Of a DNA stretch of 64,000 nt, positions 48,540 to 57,586 are shown in pieces. The notes beneath the pieces are model-generated. The model was not told the DNA's origin. It worked only from the letters and a program-made list of their open reading frames with translations, and made no database searches. The position numbers and the translations under genes are program-made. This stretch comes from Kitasatospora sp. SolWspMP-SS2h (lineage in GTDB: Bacteria; Actinomycetota; Actinomycetes; Streptomycetales; Streptomycetaceae): contig NZ_QLLT01000016.1 of NCBI RefSeq assembly GCF_003259315.1, positions 131,562 to 195,561 on the forward strand, given 5' to 3'. Within the stretch, counting starts at the first letter, position 1, and the number at the start of each line of letters is the position of its first letter.

Positions 48540-49277
48540 TCAGGAGGCGGTGCGCAGCAGCGGGGCGGTCGGGCGCGGGGTGAGGATCTTGTCGAAGCTG
48601 ACGGTGGCGCCGCGCAGGGGGTGGGTGCGCAGCTGGACGCGGTCGGCCAGGGCGTGGATCAGGAACAGGCCGCGGCCGCACTCGGCGTCCAGGTCGGGGA
48701 CGGCGTCGGCGACCGGGGCCGGCAGCGCGGGGCGCAGCGGGGGCAGCACGTGGGTGTCGTAGGGGGCGGGGCGGTCTGCGGCGGGACGGCGGACGGCGAG
48801 CACCCGGGCCGGGACGGAGGCCCGACCGCGGCGGGTGCGGCAGCGCGGGCCGGGACGGTCGGCGGCGGGGCGGCGCGGCGCGGCCGGGCGCGGGCCGGGG
48901 CGCTCGGCGGCCACGGGCCCGGCGGCGGACGCGGAGGCGGCGGGCGCGGAGGCGGCGGACGCGGAGGCGGCGGACGCGGAGGCGGCGGGCGCGGAGGCGG
49001 CGGGCGCGGAGGCGGCGGGCGCGGTCGGGCAGGCGTTGGCGACCTCGATCCGCAGCAGGTCGCCGCTGAGCGAGGCGGTGACCTGGAAGGTGTCCCCGGG
49101 GTGGGCGGGAGCGGCGTGCTCGACCGCGTTGGCGCAGGCCTCGGTGAGGGCCAGTCCGAGGTCGAAGGCGATCTGCGGGTCGACTCCGGCGGAGTCCATG
49201 GCGCCGAGCAGGATGCGGCGGGCGAGCGGCACGCTGGCCGGGTCGCGCTTGAGGTGCAGAGTCCACCAGATGTCCAC
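48540..49277 (-). CDS. RsbW-like ATP-binding protein with low-complexity insertion
   Basis: The 245-residue protein has the two ends of a GHKL (HATPase_c_2) anti-sigma-type domain. DLGLALTEACANAVEHAAP (N box) comes first and DLDAECGRGLFLIHALADRVQL with GATVSFDKIL last. Between them lie about 110 residues that are Ala/Ser-rich (residues ~85-122) and then Arg/Pro-rich. The D-box segment reads IEVANACP, lacking the aspartate and first glycine of DxGxG, so ATP binding is doubtful. The insert is encoded by a 15-base DNA repeat. The GTG start follows GGAGGGATC. It may be a non-catalytic partner-switch regulator. Confidence 0.82.
   Translation of the reverse strand: MDIWWTLHLKRDPASVPLARRILLGAMDSAGVDPQIAFDLGLALTEACANAVEHAAPAHPGDTFQVTASLSGDLLRIEVANACPTAPAASAPAASAPAASASAASASAASAPAASASAAGPVAAERPGPRPAAPRRPAADRPGPRCRTRRGRASVPARVLAVRRPAADRPAPYDTHVLPPLRPALPAPVADAVPDLDAECGRGLFLIHALADRVQLRTHPLRGATVSFDKILTPRPTAPLLRTAS
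48912..49023 (+). repeat. 15-base tandem repeat inside the ATPase-like gene
   Basis: About seven copies of a 15-base unit (GCGGAGGCGGCGGRC) encode the Ala/Ser/Pro pentapeptide run on the minus strand. The unit is a multiple of three, so length changes keep the reading frame. Confidence 0.85.
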
Positions 49278-49507
49278 GGGAGATCCCTCCTGGCTGCGGC
49301 TCCACATACAACTAGCTATCTCCTCGGCCGTGCGCGGTGAACCGTCCGCACGAGCGAAGCCCGCCCGTTCGGCGGATGGACCGGCCCCGCCGGGTGTGCC
49401 GATCAGCGCGTGGCCGGGTGAGTGCGCCGGGCGGTTTCCCGCCATTCGCGACGGGTTGCCGACCCTGCCCCGGTAGCGGGTGTAGGCGGTGAGATGATGG
49501 CCCGGCC

Positions 49508-50335
49508 ATGACCGACCCCACCGCCGCCGCCCGCCGGGCCGCCGCCGCGCCCGCTGGACGGGTGCCGACGGCCGCCTGGGACCTGCGGCTGCTGCGGGCG
49601 GTGCCGTTCGCGCTGGTGTGCACGCTGGTGGCGGCCTTCGGGCACGTCCGGGCGGGCGGCGCGGTGGCACCCGACACGCTGGTGCTGGGGTTCGCCGCGG
49701 TGTGCGCGGCGGCGGCGCTGGCCGGCGGGCGGGAACGTCCGCTGGGGGCGATCGCGGCCGGGCTGGGCGCCGGGCAGCTGGGCCTGCACCTGCTGTTCCA
49801 CTCCTTCGGGAGCGGGCTGGGCGGCGGTCAGGCGATGGCGCACGCGCAGATGGCCGGAAACAGCTCCACGGACCCGCTGGTGGTCGCCGCGGGCCGGCTG
49901 CTCTGCGACGACACGCCCGGCAACGGGCTGACCGTCGTCCCGCTGGACACCACGCCGGAGCAGGTGGTGAGCGCCGCGGGCCTGGACCCGCAGGCGGTGG
50001 TCGCCGCCGCCGCGCCGCACGCGTCCGGCTGGCTGGGGCTGACCCCCGGCATGCTGCTGGGGCACCTGGCGGCGGCGCTGGTCGCGGGCTGGTGGCTGCG
50101 GCGCGGCGAGGCCGCGCTGTGGCGGCTGGTGCGGACGGCCGCGCTGACCGCCCGGGAGTGGGCGGCGCCGGTGCGCCGCGCGGTGGCGCTGCTGTCGGCG
50201 CTGCTGCTGGGCGCCGAGCGCCCGGCCGCGCCGCGCCGGGCCGGGCGTCCGGAGGACTGGCCGCTGCCGGTGGCGGCGGTGCTGCGGCACAGCCTGCCGC
50301 GCCGGGGACCGCCCGCGGTGGCGTTCGCGCGCTGA
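49508..50335 (+). CDS. Membrane protein upstream of ycnI
   Basis: The 275-residue protein has several hydrophobic helices (LLRAVPFALVCTLVAAFGHV, LVLGFAAVCAAAALAGG, LGAIAAGLGAGQLGLHLLFHSFG and LTPGMLLGHLAAALVAGWWLR). An extracellular loop contains His/Met residues (FHSF, QAMAHAQMAG). A membrane protein of this kind precedes ycnI and copper-handling genes in streptomycetes. Metal binding by the His/Met loop is plausible but unproven. It is not close enough to ycnI (140 bases) to be surely co-transcribed. Confidence 0.8.
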   Translation: MTDPTAAARRAAAAPAGRVPTAAWDLRLLRAVPFALVCTLVAAFGHVRAGGAVAPDTLVLGFAAVCAAAALAGGRERPLGAIAAGLGAGQLGLHLLFHSFGSGLGGGQAMAHAQMAGNSSTDPLVVAAGRLLCDDTPGNGLTVVPLDTTPEQVVSAAGLDPQAVVAAAAPHASGWLGLTPGMLLGHLAAALVAGWWLRRGEAALWRLVRTAALTAREWAAPVRRAVALLSALLLGAERPAAPRRAGRPEDWPLPVAAVLRHSLPRRGPPAVAFAR

Positions 50336-50475
50336 CCGGGCCCGGGGGAACCGGGGCTCGGGCGCGCGCCGCTGCCGCCGTGCCCGCGCCCTGAGCGGGC
50401 CGGCCGAGTCTCCCGCACCTCCCCACCGTGCCGACGCGCACCGCCGCGCGGCCCCTCTCCTCCAGGAGTCCCCTG

Positions 50476-51204
50476 ATGCGTTCGCTTCCCGCCCGTCGTT
50501 CCCTCGGCGCGCTCGTGGTGGCGGCCGGCGCCCTGCTGGCGTCCGCCGTGCCCGCCTTCGCCCACGTCACCGTCCAGCCGGGCAGTGTCCAGCAGGGCGG
50601 CTACAGCGCCGTGGCGTTCCGGGTGCCGAACGAGAGCGACACCGCCTCCACCGTGAAGGTCGAGGTCAACCTGCCGCTGGACCACCCGATGGCCTCGGTG
50701 CGCACCCAGCCGGTCCCGGGCTGGACCGCCGTCCTGGAGAAGTCGAAGCTCGACAAGCCGCTGGACTCGCACGGCCAGCAGATCACCGAGGCCGTCTCGA
50801 AGATCACCTGGACCGCCGGCGAGGGCACCAAGATCGCGCCCGGGCAGTACCAGGACTTCGCGGTCTCGCTCGGCGCGCTGCCGACCGACGCCGACACGCT
50901 GGTCTTCAAGGCGCTCCAGACCTACGACAACGGCGACGTGGTCCGCTGGATCGAGGAGGCCAAGGACGGGCAGCCCGAACCGTCCAAGCCCGCCCCGGCG
51001 CTGAAGCTGACCAAGGCCGCGGGCGCCACCGCCGCGGCGGCCGACCAGCACTCGGCGGACTCCACCGCCAAGCAGGAGGCCGCGTCCGGCGGGAAGTCCT
51101 CCGACTCGGCCGCCCGCACGCTGGGCGTGGTCGGCATCGTGGTCGGCGTGGTCGGCGCGGCGCTCGGCGTGGCCGGGCTGCGCCGCCGTTCCGCGCAGTC
51201 CTGA
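50476..51204 (+). CDS. ycnI: YcnI-family copper-associated membrane protein
   Basis: The 242-residue protein has a signal peptide ending AFA-H30, leaving a mature N-terminal histidine of the type that binds copper in YcnI. The DUF1775 domain (HVTVQPGSVQQGGYSAVAFRVPNESD, KVEVNLPLDHPMASVRTQPVPGW) is followed by a disordered linker and one C-terminal helix (LGVVGIVVGVVGAALGVAGL) with RRR. It acts outside the membrane in copper acquisition. ATG 50476 has AGGAG. It heads the sco-ecuC-copCD-dtpA series. Confidence 0.93.
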   Translation: MRSLPARRSLGALVVAAGALLASAVPAFAHVTVQPGSVQQGGYSAVAFRVPNESDTASTVKVEVNLPLDHPMASVRTQPVPGWTAVLEKSKLDKPLDSHGQQITEAVSKITWTAGEGTKIAPGQYQDFAVSLGALPTDADTLVFKALQTYDNGDVVRWIEEAKDGQPEPSKPAPALKLTKAAGATAAAADQHSADSTAKQEAASGGKSSDSAARTLGVVGIVVGVVGAALGVAGLRRRSAQS

Positions 51205-51327
51205 CGCCCCGCCGGGGCGGGGCCGCCGCACGTCCGGCGGCCCCGTCCCGGCCCCCCGGCGCACCCGGCGCCGCCGCGCGCCCGCTCCCGCGCACCACCC
51301 CGCTCCCCGTACGAACAGGAAAGTCCC

Positions 51328-52008
51328 TTGGTCTCCCTCCGCCGCACCCGCCCCCGGCTCCTGACCGCCGCCGCCCTCGTCCTGGGCGCCTCGCTCGCGC
51401 TGTCCGCCTGCTCCTCGTCCGGGGGAGGCGCGCAGGACACCGGGGCGGCCAAGGTCAGCCGGAAGGCGTCGACCAGCCCGTACCAGGGCACGGTGCTGAG
51501 CAAGAACTTCGAGAAGCCGGACCTGGTGCTGGACGACACCTCCGGGCAGCCGTACGACCTGCGGGCGCGGACCGCGGGCAGGACGGTGCTGCTGTTCTTC
51601 GGGTACACCAGCTGCCCGGACGTCTGCCCGACCACGATGGGCGACATCGGCGTGGCGATGTCGAAGCTGACCCCGGAGCAGCGGGCGAAGCTGGCGGTGG
51701 TGTTCGTCTCCACCGACCCGGAGCGGGACACCCCGCAGGTGCTGCGGACCTGGCTGGACTCGATGGGCAAGGACTTCGTCGGGATGACCGGCGACCTGGC
51801 GAAGGTGAAGGCCGCGGCCAAGCCGCTGGGCATCCTGGTCGAGGACCCGGTGGTGGACGCCAAGGGCGCGGTGACCTCCACCCACGGCGCGCAGGTGCTG
51901 GCGTTCCTGCCCGGCGACGACAGGGCGCACCTGCTGTACATGGCGGGCACCTCGATCGACGTCTACCGGCACGACCTGGAGCTGATGGCGAACGGGGTGG
52001 CGGTGTGA
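51328..52008 (+). CDS. sco: Sco1/SenC copper chaperone lipoprotein
   Basis: The 226-residue lipoprotein has a lipobox LSAC (C28). A thioredoxin-like Sco domain carries the metal-binding C96-PDV-C100 and a distal His in STHGAQV, the complete copper site. Streptomycete Sco passes copper to apo-proteins such as the oxidase GlxA and cytochrome oxidase. The start is TTG 51328, after ACAGGAAAG. The stop overlaps the next start (GTGA). Confidence 0.94.
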   Translation: MVSLRRTRPRLLTAAALVLGASLALSACSSSGGGAQDTGAAKVSRKASTSPYQGTVLSKNFEKPDLVLDDTSGQPYDLRARTAGRTVLLFFGYTSCPDVCPTTMGDIGVAMSKLTPEQRAKLAVVFVSTDPERDTPQVLRTWLDSMGKDFVGMTGDLAKVKAAAKPLGILVEDPVVDAKGAVTSTHGAQVLAFLPGDDRAHLLYMAGTSIDVYRHDLELMANGVAV

Positions 52009-52478
52009 GCCGGGCGTTCCGGCGCGGCGCGCTGGTCGGGGCGGGGCTGGCCGCCGCCCTGGCGGTGGGCGCGGTCGCGGTGGCGCACCAGTCCGGCGGG
52101 TCGGACGGCGCGCCGCGGCTGACCGTCGCGGACCCGTACATACCGCTGCCCGCCACGCCCGACGGGATGGGCGCGGGCTACCTGACGGTCCGCAACAGCG
52201 GCGGCGCGGACACCCTGGTGGGGGTGAGCAGCCCGGCCGCCGGGTCGGTGACCATCCACCGCTCGACCGAGACCTCGATGGAGCCGGTCGCGGCGATGGA
52301 CGTGCCGGCCGGCGGCACCCTCGACCTGGCCCGCGGCGGCGCCCACCTGATGATCATGGACTGGGCCAGGCGGCCCGCGCTGGGCGACGAGCTGGAGCTG
52401 GACCTGGAGTTCGCCAAGGCGGGCCGGGTCGTGGTCAAGGTCCCGGTGAAACCGCTGACGTACCGTCCGGGTAGCTGA
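52005..52478 (+). CDS. ecuC: PCu(A)C-family copper chaperone (ECuC-like)
   Basis: The 157-residue protein has one N-terminal helix and a PCu(A)C domain. The copper motif has H-M pairs spaced as in the family: HRSTETSMEPVAAM, then GGAHLMIM. It is anchored outside the membrane and works with Sco; in Streptomyces lividans the equivalent pair supports copper-dependent development. It starts within the sco stop codon. Confidence 0.92.
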   Translation: MSRAFRRGALVGAGLAAALAVGAVAVAHQSGGSDGAPRLTVADPYIPLPATPDGMGAGYLTVRNSGGADTLVGVSSPAAGSVTIHRSTETSMEPVAAMDVPAGGTLDLARGGAHLMIMDWARRPALGDELELDLEFAKAGRVVVKVPVKPLTYRPGS

Positions 52479-52508
52479 TCGGCGATGGCGACGAGAAGGG
52501 GCACGCAC

Positions 52509-54512
52509 GTGGTGACAGGGGCGAGGCGGCGGCTGGGCGCGCTGCTGGCGGTGCTGGTGGCGGCGCTCGGGCTGGTGCTCGGCGGGGCGACGGCCGCGTC
52601 CGCGCACGCCAGCCTGGAGGGCACCGACCCGCAGCGGGGCTCGGTGGTGGCCACCGCGCCCGCCGCGGTGACGCTGACCTTCAGCGAGGGCGTCTCGCTG
52701 GCCGCGGACTCGGTGCGGGTGCTCGACCCGCAGGGCAAGGCGGTCGACGACGGGAAGCCCGCGCACGTCGACGGCAAGGAGTCGACCGCCCGGGTCGGGC
52801 TGCGCCCCGGCCTGGCCGACGGCACCTACACGGTGGCCTGGCGGGCCGTCTCGGAGGACTCCCACCCGGTGGGCGGCGCCTTCACCTTCTCCATCGGCGC
52901 CCCCTCCGACACCTCGGTCAACGCCGCCGCCGTGCAGGGCGCCAAGGCCGACGGCGCGGTCGCCTTCGCCTACGGCACCGCCCGCACCGTCGCCTACCTC
53001 GGGTTCGCGCTGCTGGCCGGCGCCGCCGCGTTCGTGATCGCGGTCTGGCCCGGCGGCGCGGCCGTGCGCGGCGTGCAGCGGCTGCTGATGACCGGCTGGA
53101 TCGGGCTGCTGCTGTCCACCGTCGCCGTGCTGATGCTGCGCGGCCCGTACGAGCGCGGCACCGGCCTCGGGCAGTCCTTCGACCTGTCGCTGGTGCGCGC
53201 CACCCTGGACGAGCGGATCGGCACCGCGCTCGCCGCCCGCCTGCTGCTGCTCGCCGCCGCGGGCGTCTTCCTGTCGCTGCTGGTCGGCCAGTTGGGGGTG
53301 CAGCAGCCGAAGCCCGCCGCCGCCCCGGAGCCCGAGGACGAGGAGGAGGCGGAGCTGCGCCGGCTGGAGCGGGCCGCCGCCGAGCGCCCGCAGCGCGACA
53401 CCCGGCTCGGCCTCGGCCTGGCCGGGCTCGCCCTCGCCCTGGCGCTCTCCGCGACCTGGGTCGGCGCCGACCACTCCTCGGTCGGCATCCAGGTCGCCCT
53501 CGCGCTGCCGCTGGCCGCCCTGCACCTGCTGGCGATGGCCGGCTGGCTCGGCGGCCTGGCCGTGCTGGCCGTCGGCCTGCGCCACGGCCTGCCCGCCGCC
53601 GCCGTCGAGCGCTTCTCCAGGCTGGCGTTCCGGCTGGTCGCGGTGCTCGTGGCCACCGGCGTCTACCAGTCCTGGCGCGGCCTCGGCTCGTGGAGCGCGC
53701 TGGTCGACACCTCGTACGGGCGGCTGCTGCTGGTCAAGGTCGGCTGCGTGGCCGCGATGCTCGGCGTGGCCTGGATCTCCCGCGCCTGGACGGCCCGGCT
53801 GCGCACCGCCGACGAGACGCCGTCCGTCGCGGCCGTCGGCGGGCCCGCCGACACCGACGCGGTGGACGCCGAGCCGGTGGACGCCGAGCCGGTGAGGGCC
53901 GCGGTCGGCGGCGGCGACCCGGAGCGGGCCGCCCAGCTCGCCCGGCAGCGGGCGCTGCGGGTGCGCGCCCGGGGCGAGCGGGCCGGCGGGGGCTCCCCGG
54001 CCCGGGCCGGGCTGCGGCGCAGCGTGGTGGTGGAGACCTCGGTGGCCGTGCTGGTCCTGGTGGTCACCACCCTGCTCACCAACTCCCCGCCCGGACGCGT
54101 CGCCCGGGCCGCCGCCGACGCGCCCGCGACCGCCCCCTCCGCCGGGGCCCCGGCGGCGCCCGGGCGGACCGAGGAGCTCAGGCTCCCGTACGACACCGGC
54201 GGCCGCACGCCCAACGCCAAGGGCACCGCGACCGTCACCGTCGACCCGGTCGGCACCGGCCCGAACGCGGTCACCCTCAAGCTCACCGACTCCGCCGGGC
54301 AGCCGGCCGAAGTCCCGGAGCTGGAGCTGGCGTTCACCCTCCCCGACCGCGACCTCGGCCCGCTCCCCGTCACCCTCCAGCCGCAGGGCGCCGGCAGCTG
54401 GAGCGGCACCGCGCAGCTCCCGCTGGGCGGGGTGTGGGTGGTGTCGGTGACCGTCCGCTCCTCCGACATCGACCAGGTGACGGCCACCCAGCAGCTCAAG
54501 GTCGGCCCGTGA
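52509..54512 (+). CDS. CopC-CopD fusion copper transport protein
   Basis: The 667-residue protein has a signal peptide cleaved before H33 (TAASA-HASLEGTDP), which gives the CopC N-terminal copper histidine. It is followed by the CopC beta domain ending FTFSIGAP. Eight hydrophobic helices of the CopD domain come next, with an acidic cytoplasmic loop (PEDEEEAELRRLERAA). A C-terminal YtkA-like beta domain (TEELRLPYDTGG to STD) ends it. It probably imports copper. GTG 52509 is used because AGAAGGG is 8 bases upstream; ATG 52485 has no site. It overlaps dtpA by 4 bases. Confidence 0.9.
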   Translation: MVTGARRRLGALLAVLVAALGLVLGGATAASAHASLEGTDPQRGSVVATAPAAVTLTFSEGVSLAADSVRVLDPQGKAVDDGKPAHVDGKESTARVGLRPGLADGTYTVAWRAVSEDSHPVGGAFTFSIGAPSDTSVNAAAVQGAKADGAVAFAYGTARTVAYLGFALLAGAAAFVIAVWPGGAAVRGVQRLLMTGWIGLLLSTVAVLMLRGPYERGTGLGQSFDLSLVRATLDERIGTALAARLLLLAAAGVFLSLLVGQLGVQQPKPAAAPEPEDEEEAELRRLERAAAERPQRDTRLGLGLAGLALALALSATWVGADHSSVGIQVALALPLAALHLLAMAGWLGGLAVLAVGLRHGLPAAAVERFSRLAFRLVAVLVATGVYQSWRGLGSWSALVDTSYGRLLLVKVGCVAAMLGVAWISRAWTARLRTADETPSVAAVGGPADTDAVDAEPVDAEPVRAAVGGGDPERAAQLARQRALRVRARGERAGGGSPARAGLRRSVVVETSVAVLVLVVTTLLTNSPPGRVARAAADAPATAPSAGAPAAPGRTEELRLPYDTGGRTPNAKGTATVTVDPVGTGPNAVTLKLTDSAGQPAEVPELELAFTLPDRDLGPLPVTLQPQGAGSWSGTAQLPLGGVWVVSVTVRSSDIDQVTATQQLKVGP

Positions 54513-55804
54513 GCACCGCCGAGCGGCCGGGCACCGCCGAGCGGCCGCCCGCCGCCGCGCCGGAGCGGGCCGCCGCGCCGGGGGCGGCGCGGGGGCCGTC
54601 CCGGCGGGCGGTGCTCGGCGGGGCCGGGGCCGGGCTCGCGGTGGGCGCGGCCGGCGGGGCGTGGGGCGGCCGGGCCTCGGCGCAGGCCCCGGCGGCGGGC
54701 GCCGGGGCCGCGCTGGGCGGGGCCCGGGTGCCGTTCCACGGGGCGCGGCAGGGCGGGATCGTCGAACCGGCCCAGGCCCGGGTCGAGTGGGCGGCGTTCG
54801 ACCTGCTGTCCAGCACCCGCCGGGACGGGCTGGCCGCGCTGCTGCGCGGCTGGTCGGCGGCGGCGGCCCGGATGGCCGCGGGCGAGCCCGCCGCGGAGGG
54901 CGAGAACCAGATCGCGCTGGACGCCGGGCCCGGTTCGCTGACGGTCACCTTCGGTTTCGGCGCCACCCTGTTCGACAAGGCCGGGCTGGCCGACCGCCGC
55001 CCCGAGGCGCTGGCCGCGCTGCCCGCCTTCCCCGGCGACGCGCTGGACCCGGCCCGCTCCGACGGCGACCTGTGGGTGCAGGTCGGCGCCGACGACGCCC
55101 TGGTCGCGGTGCACGCGCTGCGGGTGCTAGTGCGGCTGGCCACCGGGCTGGCCGCGCCGCGCTGGCTGATGTCCGGCTTCGCCCGGACGCCCGGCGCGAC
55201 CCCGCACCCGATGACCGGCCGCAACCTGATGGGCCAGGTCGACGGCACCAACAACCCGCGCCCGCAGGACGAGGGCTTCGCCGCCACCGTGTTCGCCACC
55301 GGCCCGGACTGGATGGCCGGCGGCAGCTACGCCGTGCTGCGCCGGATCAGGATGCTGCTGGAGGGCTGGGACACCCTGCCGCAGGAGCGCCAGGAGCGGA
55401 TCGTCGGCCGCCGCAAGAGCGACGGCGCCCCGCTCTCCGGCGGGCCGGACGCCGTCGAGCGCACCCCCGTCGACCTGGCCGCCACCCACCCGGACGGCAC
55501 CCTGGCGATCGCCCCCGACGCGCACGTCCGGGTCGCCGCGGCGGCCTCCAACGGCGGGGCGGCGATGCTGCGCCGCGGCTTCTCCTTCCACGACGGCCTG
55601 CTGCCGGACGGCTCCCCCGACGCCGGGCTGCTGTTCGCCGCGTACCAGGCCGACCCGGCGCGCGGCTTCGTGCCGGTGCAGCAGCGGCTGGCGCGCGGCG
55701 ACGGCCTCTCCCGCTACCTGCGGCACGAGGCGTCCGCGCTGTTCGCGGTGCCACCGGGCGCGCCCGAGGGCGGGTACGTGGGGCAGCCGCTGCTGGAGGG
55801 CTGA
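54509..55804 (+). CDS. dtpA: Tat-exported DyP-type heme peroxidase
   Basis: The 431-residue protein has a Tat signal with twin arginines R32-R33 in GPSRRAVLGG, and likely cleavage near residue 58. The DyP fold shows the distal GQVDGTNN motif (catalytic Asp), the GFARTPGATPHPMTGRNLMG segment and AASNGGAAMLRRGFSFHDGL near the heme. It decolours dyes and, in Streptomyces lividans, takes part with GlxA and Sco in copper-dependent hyphal development. Translation starts inside the copCD stop (GTGA). Confidence 0.94.
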   Translation: MSTAERPGTAERPPAAAPERAAAPGAARGPSRRAVLGGAGAGLAVGAAGGAWGGRASAQAPAAGAGAALGGARVPFHGARQGGIVEPAQARVEWAAFDLLSSTRRDGLAALLRGWSAAAARMAAGEPAAEGENQIALDAGPGSLTVTFGFGATLFDKAGLADRRPEALAALPAFPGDALDPARSDGDLWVQVGADDALVAVHALRVLVRLATGLAAPRWLMSGFARTPGATPHPMTGRNLMGQVDGTNNPRPQDEGFAATVFATGPDWMAGGSYAVLRRIRMLLEGWDTLPQERQERIVGRRKSDGAPLSGGPDAVERTPVDLAATHPDGTLAIAPDAHVRVAAAASNGGAAMLRRGFSFHDGLLPDGSPDAGLLFAAYQADPARGFVPVQQRLARGDGLSRYLRHEASALFAVPPGAPEGGYVGQPLLEG

Positions 55805-55953
55805 GCCCGCCGGGGGTGCGGGCCGCCGCCCGGGGCAGCCGGGCCGGCTGCCCGGAGTGCGGAACGGGGCCGGGCGGGGCGGCGGAAGTGGCTAGGGTGA
55901 GGGCGGATCGGCCTTCGGGCCGCGCAACACTCGCTGCTCGTTCGGAGGCGGTC

Positions 55954-56889
55954 ATGTCGGCGACCCGTTACACCTACCTCGGGCCCGCGGGCACGTTCAC
56001 CGAGGCCGCCCTGCGCACCCTGCCGGAGGCCGGGACGCGGGAGCTGACGCCGATGGCGTCGGTGTCGGCGGCGCTGGACGCGGTGCGGGCGGGCGAGGCC
56101 GCGGGCGCGATGGTGGCGATCGAGAACTCGGTGGACGGCGCGGTCACCACCACCAGCGACGAGCTGATCAACGGCAGCCCGCTGATGATCTACCGCGAGG
56201 TGCTGCTGCCGATCTCGTTCGCGGTGCTGGTGCGGCCGGGCACGGCGCTGTCGGACGTGAAGACGGTCAGCGGCCACCCGGTGGCCCAGCCGCAGGTGCG
56301 GCACTGGCTGGCCGCGCACCTGCCGGACGCGCAGTGGGAGTCGGCGGCGTCCAACGCGGAGGCGGCCCGGCTGGTCCAGGACGGCCGCTACGACGCGGCG
56401 GTGGCGGGGGCGTTCGCCGCCGAGCTGTACGGGCTGGAGGTGCTGTCCGACGAGATCCACGACGCGGCGGCGCCGACCACCCGGTTCGTGCTGGCGGGCC
56501 GTCCCGGGCGGGTGTCCTCGGCGACCGGCTGGGACAAGACCTCGATGGTGGTGTGGCTGCCGGAGGACCACCCGGGCGCGCTGCTGGAGCTGCTCCAGGA
56601 GTTCGCGGTGCGCGGGATCAACCTGATGCGGATCGAGTCCCGGCCGACCGGCGAGGGCATGGGCAACTACTGCTTCCTGATCGACTGCGAGGGGCACCTC
56701 AGCGAGCGGCGGGTCAGCGAGGCGCTGATGGGCCTGAAGCGGATCTGCCCGCAGGTGCGCTTCCTCGGCTCCTACCCGCGGGCCGACCAGGGCACCTCCG
56801 CGCCGCTGCGGGCCGGTACGTCGGACCTGGATTTCGCGAACGCCGCGGACTGGCTGTCGCGCTGCCTGGACGGGCGCGGGGAGCTCTGA
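55954..56889 (+). CDS. pheA: Prephenate dehydratase
   Basis: The 311-residue enzyme converts prephenate to phenylpyruvate in phenylalanine synthesis. It has YLGPAGTFTEAAL, AIENSVDGAVTTT and the TRF segment APTTRFVLAG of the catalytic domain. The C-terminal ACT domain includes ESRPTG (RIESRPTGEGMGNY), which binds Phe for feedback inhibition. No chorismate mutase domain is fused. ATG 55954 follows GGAGG. Confidence 0.95.
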   Translation: MSATRYTYLGPAGTFTEAALRTLPEAGTRELTPMASVSAALDAVRAGEAAGAMVAIENSVDGAVTTTSDELINGSPLMIYREVLLPISFAVLVRPGTALSDVKTVSGHPVAQPQVRHWLAAHLPDAQWESAASNAEAARLVQDGRYDAAVAGAFAAELYGLEVLSDEIHDAAAPTTRFVLAGRPGRVSSATGWDKTSMVVWLPEDHPGALLELLQEFAVRGINLMRIESRPTGEGMGNYCFLIDCEGHLSERRVSEALMGLKRICPQVRFLGSYPRADQGTSAPLRAGTSDLDFANAADWLSRCLDGRGEL

Positions 56890-57586
56890 GCGCGCCCCCC
56901 GGCGCGGGGGTGCGGTTCCGGCCGGACGGGACGGTGCGCCGTCCCATCCCGTTCACTTCCGGCCCGCCCGCACGTCACCTGCCCGGCCGAGCGCCGTTCA
57001 CCGGCGGTGCGGCCGGGCGCCGCGCGGGCCGGGGCGGGCGGGGCGGTTCATCCACAGGACGGTGGTCGGCGTCCACAGGGGCGGTTGTCCCCAGCTGACG
57101 GGCAGTTATCCACAGGGTCCGGGGTGAGTCGACAAAACGGCAAAGAAACCCCCAGTACCGGTCAGATCATCTGCTAGGGGCGCGGAGTGGACTTATCGGA
57201 CCAGAGTCGCCCTCGCGCCGACAAATCACCTGGGCGAGCGAGCGAATTCCCTCACTCGGGAAGCCGAATCGAGGTTTGAAACCTGGAATTCCCGGTTCGG
57301 ACGCCTGCGGACCTTCGGTTTCCCACTATCCACAGGACCGGCCCGAAACCTGTGGATAACCCGCCCCCGGCGGAGTTGTCCACCGGGGTTATCCACAGGC
57401 GGGGCCGGGTTATCCCCAGGCCGGGCGGGGCCGCCCCGGCCCCTCCCCCGGCGGCCGGGGGCAGGATGCCGCATTCCCGGCCGGAACGCCACGGACCACC
57501 GCACACCGCGCACCGGCCGGAACCCGCCCCCGGCCGGGCCGGGCGGCGTCCCGGAGCGCCCCCCGCCCACCGGTAGGCTGGAGCCC
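56890..57586. other. Gene-free region with DnaA-box cluster
   Basis: These 697 bases hold no supported gene. Nine sequences close to the DnaA box TTRTCCACA lie between 57048 and 57418. Exact TTATCCACA occurs at 57106-57114 (+), 57351-57359 (-) and 57389-57397 (+). One-mismatch sites are at 57048, 57085, 57326, 57376 and 57410, and a two-mismatch site is at 57069. The middle (57115-57320) is AT-richer than the surroundings. No dnaA, dnaN or other oriC genes adjoin, so this is not a standard oriC. It may be a DnaA-titrating or regulatory cluster. Confidence 0.75.

Noticed and set aside
48912..49023. A separate small gene on the plus strand over the 15-base repeats
   Set aside because: The Gly-rich frame is only the antisense of the repeated Ala/Ser codons and has no ribosome site.
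57048..57418. Chromosomal origin oriC
   Set aside because: DnaA boxes are present but dnaA, dnaN, rpmH and other oriC neighbours are not, and the region is shorter and has fewer boxes than streptomycete oriC.
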